From contig JAYVOC010000049.1 in assembly GCA_043758125.1 (NCBI GenBank), positions 1-9,627 of the forward strand: a stretch of 9,627 nucleotides of DNA, written 5' to 3'. Of the stretch, positions 1-6,553 are shown in pieces. The notes beneath the pieces were generated by a model. That model did not search any database. It worked only from the letters and a program-made list of their open reading frames with translations, and was not told where the DNA came from. The stretch is from JANXSD01 sp043758125 (lineage in GTDB: Bacteria; Bacteroidota; Bacteroidia; AKYH767-A; OLB10). The position numbers and the translations under genes were made by a program. Numbering within the stretch: position 1 is the first letter of the stretch; each line of letters starts with the position of its first letter.

Positions 1-3000
1 TGGTCGACTGGTGCAACTTCGCAAACAATTCCTACTACAACTACTGGATTGTATCAAGTAACAGTTACGGATGCAGGTGGATGTTCCTCTACCTTCGGAC
101 ATAATGTTACAATCAATCCGAAACCAGTTGTAAATTTTACTGCTGGAAATTCTTGCTTAGGAAGTGCAACACAGTTTGCAGATAATACTACATTAAGTTC
201 GGGAAATATTTCTTTATGGAACTGGAATTTTAATAATGGAAATTCTTCTGTTCAACAAAATCCTTCTCAACAATATGTAACTGCTGGAACGTATTCAACA
301 ACGTTAATTGTTACGAGCAATGCAGGCTGTATTGATTCTGTAAAGAAAAATGTTACGATAGATCCATTACCTGTTGCTGATTTTACTGCGAATACTGTTT
401 GTAAAAATGCAGGAACACAATTTACAAATGCATCTTCAATAACAAGTGGTGTTATCACTAATTGGAATTGGTCGTTTGGTGATAACAAAACAGATACAAC
501 ACAAAGTCCAGTTCATACTTATGCAACTGATGGAAATTATATTGTAACATTAATTGTTGCATCAACTTCTGGTTGTCGTGATACAAGTGTTTATTCGGTT
601 AACGTAAATCCAACACCAACTGCACGATTTACTGCTACTGATGTTTGCGATGGTGACTCCATGCGTTTTGCGAATGCATCCTTTATCAATAATGGTTTTA
701 TTAGTGATGTTGCATGGGATTTTGGTGATGGAAATACTTCTACTGATGTTGATCCAGTCCACCTTTATGCAAATTCAGGAACCTATATTGTTACGCTTAC
801 TGTTGGATCTGATTTAGGTTGTCAAGATGCTATTGCAAAACAAATAAATGTGAATGCGAAGCCAGTTGTAAATTTTGCAACAACACCAGTTTGTGATGGC
901 AATGCAGCAAACTTTATCGATCAATCTGCAATAAGCGCAGGAAATGTTAGTGGATGGTATTGGAATTTTGGTGATGGAAGTTTTACGAATCAACAAAACC
1001 CTTCACATGCATTTGCTAGTGCTGGAAATTATACCATCTCATTAGTTGCAACTTCAAATAATGGGTGTCGTGATACTGCAAGTAAATCGACAGCAATCAA
1101 TCCGAACCCAACAGCTGCATTTACAACCTCTGATGTTTGTTTAGGAAGTTCAACACAATTTACTGATGCGTCAAATATCGCTGCTGGTGGAATAACAAGT
1201 TGGTCGTGGAATTTTGGTGATGCAGCAACATCTAACAATCAAAATCCTACTCATAGCTATGCAAGTACAGGAACATTTATTGTTGATTTAATAGTAGCTT
1301 CTGCTAATGGTTGTATCGATACTGTTCAACAAAGTGTAAACGTATTCCCTGTTCCTGTAGCTAATTTTGCTTCCAACAATGTTTGCTTAACAGATCAAAC
1401 AGAATTCTTTGATCAATCATCAATTGTTGGTGGAAGTAACTTTAATTACAATTGGAATTTTGGTGATGCAACATCATCAACATTAACAAATCCTGTTCAC
1501 AATTATGCAACCGCAGGAAACTACAATGTGAATTTAACGATTACTACTCCTTATGGATGTACTAGTTCGAAAACAATTCCTGTTTCAGTTTATGATTTAC
1601 CAATACCACAATTTACTGCTGGCAATGTTTGTTTAAATCAGTTAACACAATTTCAAGAAAATTCAAGTATTCCAAATGGAACAATCAATGGTTGGTATTG
1701 GACATTGGGCGATGCAACAAATTCTTCTGCACAGGAACCAACACATTATTATGTTGCGCCTGGAATGTATCATGTAACATTAGAGGTAACTTCTGATCAA
1801 GGATGTAAGGCAAGTAAGACAGATTCATTGATGATTTTTGCATTACCAACTCCATCTATTGCAAGCGGAACTGGTTGTGTAAATGATAATATTTCTTTTG
1901 CTGATACTAGTACTGGAAGTAATAATTCCATCAACAATTGGAATTGGAATTTTGGAAATGGAGTTGTTAGTACAAATCAAAATCCTAACATTGCATTTAC
2001 AAGTGCAGGTCAACATTTTGTTTCATTAACAACAACAAATGCAAATGGATGTAATGCTACTACTTCTTTAACATTTACTGTTAGTCCGCTACCAATAGCA
2101 GGATTTACTAATGGATCTGCATGTGCGAATTCTGCAATTAGCTTTACAAATTCAAGTACGATTCCTGCGGGTGGAACTATCACAGGTTACTCTTGGGATT
2201 TTGGTGATGGATCAGGAACATCATCTGCAACAAATCCATCGTATACGTATGCAAATCCAGGAACTTATACTGTTACATTAATCGCAATAAGTAATGCAGG
2301 ATGTACGGATACTATCACTGGACAAGTAATTATTCATCCAGTACCAACAGCGAATTTCAATCAAACAAATGCTGCAGGTTGCGGACCAATAATTGTTCAA
2401 TTTAATGACTCATCATATATCGGTTCAGGAAATATTATAAGTTGGTATTGGAATTTTGGTGATGGACAAACTTCTAACTTGCAAGATCCTTCACATACTT
2501 ATTCTGTTAGTGGATCATACAATGTAAGTCTTACTGTTACTTCTGATTCTGGATGTACCAATACGACAACAATAAATAATGCAGTTACAGTTTATCCTGG
2601 CCCGCAAGCCGAGTTCACTGCGGAGCCAATGAAACAATTAATACTGAATCCTAATTTTAATTTTATCAACTTAAGTAATGGCGGACAAACGTATGCTTGG
2701 ACATTTGGTGATGGAAGTGCTTCGTTTGATTACGAGCCTGCACATACTTATGGTGATACAGGAACATACAATGTAATTTTATGGGTTACGAATTCTTATG
2801 GTTGTCGTGATTCAGTGCAACATCCTGTTCGTGTAGATCCTGAATTTAGCTTCTGGATTCCGAATGCCTTTACGCCAAATGAGGATGGAGTAAATGATGG
2901 ATTCAATGTAACAGGAATTAGTATTGTTGATGTGAAGTTGCATATCTTCAATCGTTGGGGTGATGAAATATTCTTCAGTCAAGGACGAGAAAATGCACCT

Positions 3001-3126
3001 TGGGATGGAAGTGTAGCTGGGATGTCTAAACCTGCACAAGAAGGAGTTTATGTTTACATGGTCGAGGTAAAAGACGTATGGGGACAAACGCATGAGAAGG
3101 TTGGACAAGTTAACTTAGTTCGGTAA
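1..3126 (+). CDS. Partial giant PKD-repeat surface protein with gliding-motility-type T9SS C-terminal domain
   Basis: The reading frame is open from the first base and ends at TAA 3124-3126, so at least 1041 residues are present and the start lies upstream of the window. The first 40 codons are the tail of another extracellular repeat (it begins WSTGATSQ and runs through YQVTVTDAGGC). Eleven PKD domains follow between 121 and 2841, each with a W-x-W/D-FGD-type core, a PxHxY-type strand and a GC motif near its end. The last ~95 residues (from 2842) carry IPNAFTPNEDGVNDGF, FNRWGDEIF and PWDGS, the hallmarks of the gliding-motility-associated (type B) C-terminal domain that directs Bacteroidota proteins through the type IX secretion system. 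PKD arrays are beta-sandwich stalks found in adhesins and polymer-binding proteins, so a role as a long surface filament or adhesin is inferred. No catalytic domain is visible. The name of the domain does not prove that the cell glides. Confidence 0.93.
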   Translation, partial: WSTGATSQTIPTTTTGLYQVTVTDAGGCSSTFGHNVTINPKPVVNFTAGNSCLGSATQFADNTTLSSGNISLWNWNFNNGNSSVQQNPSQQYVTAGTYSTTLIVTSNAGCIDSVKKNVTIDPLPVADFTANTVCKNAGTQFTNASSITSGVITNWNWSFGDNKTDTTQSPVHTYATDGNYIVTLIVASTSGCRDTSVYSVNVNPTPTARFTATDVCDGDSMRFANASFINNGFISDVAWDFGDGNTSTDVDPVHLYANSGTYIVTLTVGSDLGCQDAIAKQINVNAKPVVNFATTPVCDGNAANFIDQSAISAGNVSGWYWNFGDGSFTNQQNPSHAFASAGNYTISLVATSNNGCRDTASKSTAINPNPTAAFTTSDVCLGSSTQFTDASNIAAGGITSWSWNFGDAATSNNQNPTHSYASTGTFIVDLIVASANGCIDTVQQSVNVFPVPVANFASNNVCLTDQTEFFDQSSIVGGSNFNYNWNFGDATSSTLTNPVHNYATAGNYNVNLTITTPYGCTSSKTIPVSVYDLPIPQFTAGNVCLNQLTQFQENSSIPNGTINGWYWTLGDATNSSAQEPTHYYVAPGMYHVTLEVTSDQGCKASKTDSLMIFALPTPSIASGTGCVNDNISFADTSTGSNNSINNWNWNFGNGVVSTNQNPNIAFTSAGQHFVSLTTTNANGCNATTSLTFTVSPLPIAGFTNGSACANSAISFTNSSTIPAGGTITGYSWDFGDGSGTSSATNPSYTYANPGTYTVTLIAISNAGCTDTITGQVIIHPVPTANFNQTNAAGCGPIIVQFNDSSYIGSGNIISWYWNFGDGQTSNLQDPSHTYSVSGSYNVSLTVTSDSGCTNTTTINNAVTVYPGPQAEFTAEPMKQLILNPNFNFINLSNGGQTYAWTFGDGSASFDYEPAHTYGDTGTYNVILWVTNSYGCRDSVQHPVRVDPEFSFWIPNAFTPNEDGVNDGFNVTGISIVDVKLHIFNRWGDEIFFSQGRENAPWDGSVAGMSKPAQEGVYVYMVEVKDVWGQTHEKVGQVNLVR
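121..2841 (+). repeat. Array of eleven PKD-domain coding repeats
   Basis: Repeats begin at 121, 367, 613, 859, 1105, 1351, 1597, 1843, 2089, 2341 and 2599, each at a [L/V/N/K/T/G]P-x-[A/V/P] motif. The first eight intervals are all exactly 246 bases (82 residues); the ninth, tenth and eleventh units are 252, 258 and 243 bases. Repeats 1-10 each have two cysteines, one about ten residues into the unit and one in a GC motif about 70 residues in. Repeat 11 keeps only the second. DNA identity between units is clearly imperfect, so they are old duplications held to a constant length, not recent copies. Confidence 0.92.
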
Positions 3127-3203
3127 AAATAATTCAATTCGTTCATTTGAATTGAGAATCTAGATTTGCTGTTAGTAGAAATTAATAATCTTCTAGAACA
3201 CCG

Positions 3204-3241
3204 AAGGGTTATTAGCAAATGCTGATAGCCCTTATTTTTTT
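3204..3241 (+). terminator. Intrinsic terminator downstream of the PKD-repeat gene
   Basis: The arms 3206-3217 (GGGTTATTAGCA) and 3220-3231 (TGCTGATAGCCC) pair over 12 positions with two G-U wobbles. Two further A-T pairs extend the stem to 3204-3233. The loop is two bases, so the innermost pairs probably open. A T-rich tail follows directly to 3241. This is a classic Rho-independent terminator for plus-strand transcription about 80 bases after the stop codon. It implies that the gene at 3313 is transcribed separately. Confidence 0.85.
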
Positions 3242-3254
3242 CATAAACAAGTAA

Positions 3255-3285
3255 TTGAATTCAATCAAAATAATTTGTACTTTCA
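3255..3285 (+). promoter_or_regulatory. Candidate Bacteroidota-type promoter for the delta-60 repeat gene
   Basis: TTG at 3255-3257 is followed after 20 bases by TACTTTCA at 3278-3285, which resembles the Bacteroidota -7 box TAnnTTTG at six of eight positions. The spacing matches the usual distance between the -33 and -7 elements. Transcription would start near 3292, giving a leader of about 20 bases. The preceding terminator makes a promoter here necessary, but the -7 match is imperfect. Confidence 0.45.
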
Positions 3286-3318
3286 TGGTACACATTTTTA
3301 AAAGCATTTACCATGAAA
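3281..3318. repeat. Perfect 10-bp inverted repeat spanning promoter and start codon
   Basis: TTTCATGGTA at 3281-3290 is the exact reverse complement of TACCATGAAA at 3309-3318, with an 18-base spacer. The right arm contains the ATG start codon at 3313 and the left arm overlaps the candidate -7 box. A second, shorter inverted repeat, TGTAC 3276-3280 with GTACA 3288-3292, overlaps the left arm. If transcription starts near 3292 the left arm is not in the mRNA, so a protein-binding site on DNA is more plausible than an mRNA hairpin. It may also be chance. Confidence 0.5.
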
Positions 3319-4902
3319 TCACTATTTGCATTCGTAGTTTGTTTCCTTTTATCGTCAACTATTTATTGTCAATCTCCTTGGCTCGATAATAGTTTTAATG
3401 GAAACGGAATCGTTATTGATTCAGTAAAAAATCATTCGTTGTCGACGAACTCCATGAATTTGCAAAGTAATGGTGAACTAATTTTAGCTGGAGCAAATGG
3501 ATCATTAATAACTGGCATAACAAATTTTGGTATTACTAGATTAAATTCTTTTGGATTAATCGATACAACTTTTGGAACTTCTGGTCGAGTAAGCATTTCA
3601 ATTGGGACTGGAACTTCACTTGCTTATACATCGGCATTACAAACGGATGGAAAGATTGTTGTTGCAGGAACAAGTTACAACGGCAATGACTTCGATTATG
3701 CTTTGGTTCGTTTAAATATTGATGGATCACTTGATACTTTATTTGATTTCGATGGAAAAGTTATAACATCATTATCTGTGAATGATGATCTTCCTACTTG
3801 TATTGCGATACAACCTGATGGAAAAATAATTGTCGCTGGTTATACTACAGATGGTTCTCATACCGGAACTTCAATGGCGAGATATTTAACAGATGGATCA
3901 TTGGATACCACCTTTAATGGAACTGGAATAGTGCTTTCAAATTATTTAAGTCTTTATGAAAAGCCATCCGCAATAGCCTTAAATCAATTCGGACAAATTA
4001 TTTTAGCAGGAGGAAAAGCTACTGTAAGTTCGATTGGTGAGATTCAATTGTTAAGATACAACTCCAATGGACGTATTGATTTGTCATTCGGAATTTTGGG
4101 AGAAGTAAATACTGATATCGGCACTGAGGATGATGCAGCATCAGCAATAGTTATTCAACCAGATAATAAAATTGATATAGCAGGTTCTGGAGATAATTTC
4201 TCTTCATCAACAAGTATTACTGCGTATGATTTTATTTTCGCACGTTACCTTCCCAATGGCGATTTAGATACAACTTTTGGAGTAGGAGGTAAGCAGTTAA
4301 TTGCTATTGGAAATTACAATGACTTCGCCACATCTATTGCGTTAGATAGTAATGCAAATATTGTATCAGCAGGTTATTCAAATAACTCGAGCAACTTTCA
4401 GGATTATGATTTTGCGCTTGTTCGTTTAACTCCTGATGGAAATTTAGATTCTAGTTTTGCTTATAATGGAAAATTAACAACTCCAATTTTAGCAGCTGAT
4501 GATCTTTCTTATTGCACGTTGATACAACCTGATGGTAAAATTATTAGTGCTGGCTCCACACAAAATGTTGGTAGATTCGATTTAGCTGTTGTACGTTATT
4601 TACCATCTTTAGCTGTTGGACTAAATGATTTTTCTGTCGATAATAAAAATTTACTCGTTTATCCCAATCCAATTTCTGATAGAACAATCATCAACTTCAT
4701 CCTAAAAGAAAACGAAAAAATTTCTATTAATTTAATTGATATGTCAGGAAATATAGTTCATCAATTTATGAGTTCTTACATGGCAAAATCAGGAATAAAT
4801 CAGCAAGAATTAATTATCCCTTCAAGCATTTCAAAAGGAAATTATATACTGCGTTTGATTACCGCGGAAGGAAATGCCAATGTGAAAGTGTTAATAGAAT
4901 AG
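3313..4902 (+). CDS. Secreted delta-60 repeat (DUF5122-type) protein with T9SS type A sorting domain
   Basis: A 529-residue protein with a Sec signal peptide at residues 1-19 (MKS, then a hydrophobic core ending IYC, with Gln20 as likely mature N-terminus). Residues 24-430 hold seven delta-60 repeats. Each opens with a LDxTFxxxG motif (starts at about 24, 83, 140, 197, 255, 318 and 378), then QPDGKIIVAG-like and FALxRYxxDG-like strands. Residues about 443-529 form a type A T9SS C-terminal domain with VYPNP at 449-453 and a final YILRLITAEG-like strand, which sends the protein across the outer membrane and is normally cleaved off. Seven units of about 60 residues suggest a seven-bladed beta-propeller. 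No active site is evident; a binding or scaffold role on the surface is only a guess. The ATG at 3313 is chosen because it gives a complete signal peptide. The gene stands alone between a terminator and a convergent gene. Confidence 0.92.
   Translation: MKSLFAFVVCFLLSSTIYCQSPWLDNSFNGNGIVIDSVKNHSLSTNSMNLQSNGELILAGANGSLITGITNFGITRLNSFGLIDTTFGTSGRVSISIGTGTSLAYTSALQTDGKIVVAGTSYNGNDFDYALVRLNIDGSLDTLFDFDGKVITSLSVNDDLPTCIAIQPDGKIIVAGYTTDGSHTGTSMARYLTDGSLDTTFNGTGIVLSNYLSLYEKPSAIALNQFGQIILAGGKATVSSIGEIQLLRYNSNGRIDLSFGILGEVNTDIGTEDDAASAIVIQPDNKIDIAGSGDNFSSSTSITAYDFIFARYLPNGDLDTTFGVGGKQLIAIGNYNDFATSIALDSNANIVSAGYSNNSSNFQDYDFALVRLTPDGNLDSSFAYNGKLTTPILAADDLSYCTLIQPDGKIISAGSTQNVGRFDLAVVRYLPSLAVGLNDFSVDNKNLLVYPNPISDRTIINFILKENEKISINLIDMSGNIVHQFMSSYMAKSGINQQELIIPSSISKGNYILRLITAEGNANVKVLIE
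3382..4602 (+). repeat. Seven delta-60 coding repeats (predicted beta-propeller blades)
   Basis: Repeat starts in the protein are spaced 59, 57, 57, 58, 63 and 60 residues apart, and the seventh unit ends near residue 430. The first (WLDNSF, then NGELILAG) and fourth (NQFGQIILAG) units are the most diverged, while units 2, 3 and 7 keep a DGKI core. The repeats are divergent at DNA level, so slippage or recent amplification is unlikely. Confidence 0.85.
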
Positions 4903-4941
4903 AGAATTGCAGAATTAAAATATTCAGATAGTTATAAAGCC

Positions 4942-5029
4942 GCAATTCACCAGTTGGTAGTCCCTTCGGGATAATTCGCCACATAGTGGTTTCTTTGGGA
5001 TAAATCGCAATTTAATTCAATATCCCAAA
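4942..5029. repeat. Intergenic two-unit mini-hairpin element between convergent genes
   Basis: Two similar units lie head to tail. Unit 1 (4949-4978) has hairpin ACCA/TGGT (4949-4958), hairpin TCCC-TTC-GGGA (4961-4971), then TAATTCG. Unit 2 (4979-5007) has hairpin CCAC-ATA-GTGG (4979-4989), hairpin TTTC-TTT-GGGA (4990-5000, two G-U pairs), then TAAATCG. GCAATTC (4942-4948) precedes and GCAATTT (5007-5013) follows. In addition TTTGGGATA 4994-5002 is an exact inverted repeat of TATCCCAAA 5021-5029, whose right arm lies in the last codons of the minus-strand gene. It could act as a bidirectional terminator or be one copy of a dispersed intergenic repeat. No long T-run follows the stems, so it is not a standard terminator. 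Confidence 0.55.
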
Positions 5030-6408
5030 ATTTTCATCATACTCTTTGCTGATTGCTCCTTTGCAAATAGCCTAGTTGTATAATCACCATCTTCAGTACG
5101 ATCAATTAAAACATGTTTTGGAGCAGGTACCAAACAATGTTGAATTCCACCATAACCACCAATGCTTTCTTGATAAGCCCCTGTATGAAAGAAGCCTAGA
5201 AATTGTTCCGTTTCTCCATCAGGTTTAGGCAAAAACACACGGTTACGAATGGATTCCATGATATAATAATCATCGCTGTCGCAAGTTATTCCGCCAAGGT
5301 TTACACGCTGATAATCTTTATCCCAATTGTTAATTGCAAGTAAAATAAATTTCTGTTTGATGCCCCACGTGTCTGGCAAAGTAGTGATAAATGAACTATC
5401 AATCATACTCCAAAGCTCATTGTCGTTCTGCTGCTTCTGACCAACTACACTAAATAAAATTGCTCCGCTTTCGCCAACAGTAAATGATCCGAACTCTGTA
5501 ACGATGGTTGGCTCTTCTACTTCGCGTTGATCACAAGCCATCTTAATCTGACGAATAATCTCATCCGCCATGTATTGATAATCGTAGTTGAAGTCGAGTT
5601 TGGTACGAATAGGAAAGCCACCGCCAATATCCAAATATTCTAACTCAGGGCAAATCTTTTTTAGATCACAATATAAATTAATATTCTTTTGCAATTCACT
5701 CCAGTAATATGCAGTATCCTTTACTCCAGTATTGATAAAAAAATGAAGCAGTTTTAATTCTACATTCTTATTATTCTGAATTTGTTGCTTGTAATAATCT
5801 ACTATACCATTGTAACGAATTCCTAAACGTGAGGTGTAAAATTCTGCATTGGGCTCTTCTTCTGCTGCTATTCGAATTCCAACTTGCAATTTGCCTTTAT
5901 AGTTTTTCTGTAATTGCGGAAGTTCATCTTTATTATCAAGGATAGAAATTACATTGGTAAATCCATCTTTCATCATGTCAATTATTCCGTCCGTATAATT
6001 GTCACGCTTGAAACCATTACAAATAACCATTCTACTTTTATCAACTTTACCCTGAGATGCCAATTCACGAATAATTGGAATATCAAACGCTGAGCTAGTC
6101 TCTAAATGGACATCATTTTTCAAAACTTCTGATAAAACAAATTCAAAGTGAGAGCTTTTTGTACAATAGCAATACAAATAATTACCTTTGTAATCTGCCT
6201 TCGCCATGGCTACATTGAATAATCGAGTTGCCTTTTGGATTTGATCGCTTATCTTTGGCAAATAGGTGATTTTTAGTGGAGTGCCATATTGCTCTATTAA
6301 GTCCATGAGAGGTATTCCATTGAAATGGAGGCAATTATCTTCAACTTTAAATCCTTCTTGAGGGAATTCAAAAGTTTGTTCAATTAAGTCGGTGTATCTG
6401 TTCTTCAT
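5017..6408 (-). CDS. speA: Compact fold-III PLP-dependent decarboxylase, probable arginine decarboxylase
   Basis: A 463-residue member of the alanine-racemase-fold (fold III) decarboxylase family, which includes ornithine, diaminopimelate and biosynthetic arginine decarboxylases. Visible landmarks are Lys84 in YCYCTKSSH (candidate PLP Schiff-base lysine), SRLGI at 193-197, LHFF at 221-224, the phosphate-binding loop DIGGGFP at 260-266, TEFGSF at 304-309 where relatives have EPGR or ESGR, GITCDSDD at 373-380 (the catalytic Cys-Asp motif, Cys376 and Asp377) and HTGAYQ at 408-413. Classical SpeA is about 630 residues, so this is a compact form lacking its extra domains. I assign arginine as substrate from overall resemblance to proteins annotated this way in Bacteroidota and from the divergent ureohydrolase next door. 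Ornithine, diaminopimelate or carboxynorspermidine decarboxylase activity is not excluded. The start ATG is 6406-6408; a perfect -7 box lies 32 bases upstream. Cytoplasmic; it would convert arginine to agmatine and CO2. Confidence 0.8.
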   Translation of the reverse strand: MKNRYTDLIEQTFEFPQEGFKVEDNCLHFNGIPLMDLIEQYGTPLKITYLPKISDQIQKATRLFNVAMAKADYKGNYLYCYCTKSSHFEFVLSEVLKNDVHLETSSAFDIPIIRELASQGKVDKSRMVICNGFKRDNYTDGIIDMMKDGFTNVISILDNKDELPQLQKNYKGKLQVGIRIAAEEEPNAEFYTSRLGIRYNGIVDYYKQQIQNNKNVELKLLHFFINTGVKDTAYYWSELQKNINLYCDLKKICPELEYLDIGGGFPIRTKLDFNYDYQYMADEIIRQIKMACDQREVEEPTIVTEFGSFTVGESGAILFSVVGQKQQNDNELWSMIDSSFITTLPDTWGIKQKFILLAINNWDKDYQRVNLGGITCDSDDYYIMESIRNRVFLPKPDGETEQFLGFFHTGAYQESIGGYGGIQHCLVPAPKHVLIDRTEDGDYTTRLFAKEQSAKSMMKILGY

Positions 6409-6419
6409 TAATCCGTATG

Positions 6420-6455
6420 AGTTACTTTGCTATTAATATACAAATGTAAGTAACT
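6420..6455. repeat. 8-bp inverted repeat bracketing the decarboxylase promoter
   Basis: AGTTACTT at 6420-6427 is the exact reverse complement of AAGTAACT at 6448-6455, with 20 bases between. The right arm abuts the candidate -7 box of the minus-strand gene (6441-6448), and the left arm lies in its 5' leader. The position suits an operator, or an mRNA hairpin could be partly formed. AT-rich sequence makes chance matches fairly likely. Confidence 0.4.
6441..6448 (-). promoter_or_regulatory. Candidate -7 box of the decarboxylase promoter
   Basis: Read on the minus strand this is TACATTTG, an exact match to the Bacteroidota -7 consensus TAnnTTTG. It lies 32 bases before the ATG. No clear TTTG -33 element is seen at the expected 19-21 base spacing, so the call rests on the -7 box and its place in a divergent intergenic region. 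Confidence 0.5.
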
Positions 6456-6553
6456 TGGATTTATAAAATAACTTCATAATAAAATTTAATAAGGGTAAGT
6501 TTTAGTAAGGATTCAGGATTTCATATTTTACTTTCCCCAAAATATCAGCATGT

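Noticed and set aside
49..51. TTG as a possible start codon of the first gene
   Set aside because: The same frame is open from base 1 and encodes typical extracellular repeat sequence (WSTGATSQ) before it, with no signal peptide after it. The gene is a fragment that begins upstream.
267..1238. Several antisense frames of 60-73 codons on the minus strand
   Set aside because: They overlap the PKD-repeat gene, recur at similar places in the repeats, have low-complexity or Cys/Ile-rich products, and match no family. They are shadows of the repeat coding sequence.
121..2841. Regularly spaced repeats as a possible CRISPR or satellite array
   Set aside because: The 246-base period lies in frame in a single coding sequence, the units are diverged, and each encodes a PKD domain.
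2812..3108. 98-codon antisense frame over the T9SS domain
   Set aside because: It lies wholly opposite a conserved domain, has no recognisable motif and no promoter-like box that I could see.
3134..3155. TCAATTC/GAATTGA hairpin just after the first stop codon
   Set aside because: A 7-bp AT-rich stem without a T-tail; the strong terminator about 50 bases further on explains termination better.
3361..3372. Cysteine at the end of the signal peptide as a lipoprotein lipobox
   Set aside because: The residues before Cys19 are T-I-Y, which do not fit the lipobox consensus. Cleavage by signal peptidase I before Gln20 is the better reading and fits a T9SS cargo.
6521..6536. TATTTTAC or TACTTTCC as a promoter for the ureohydrolase gene
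   Set aside because: Both match TAnnTTTG only partly and neither has a convincing TTTG about 20 bases upstream. A promoter must exist somewhere in this region, but I cannot place it.
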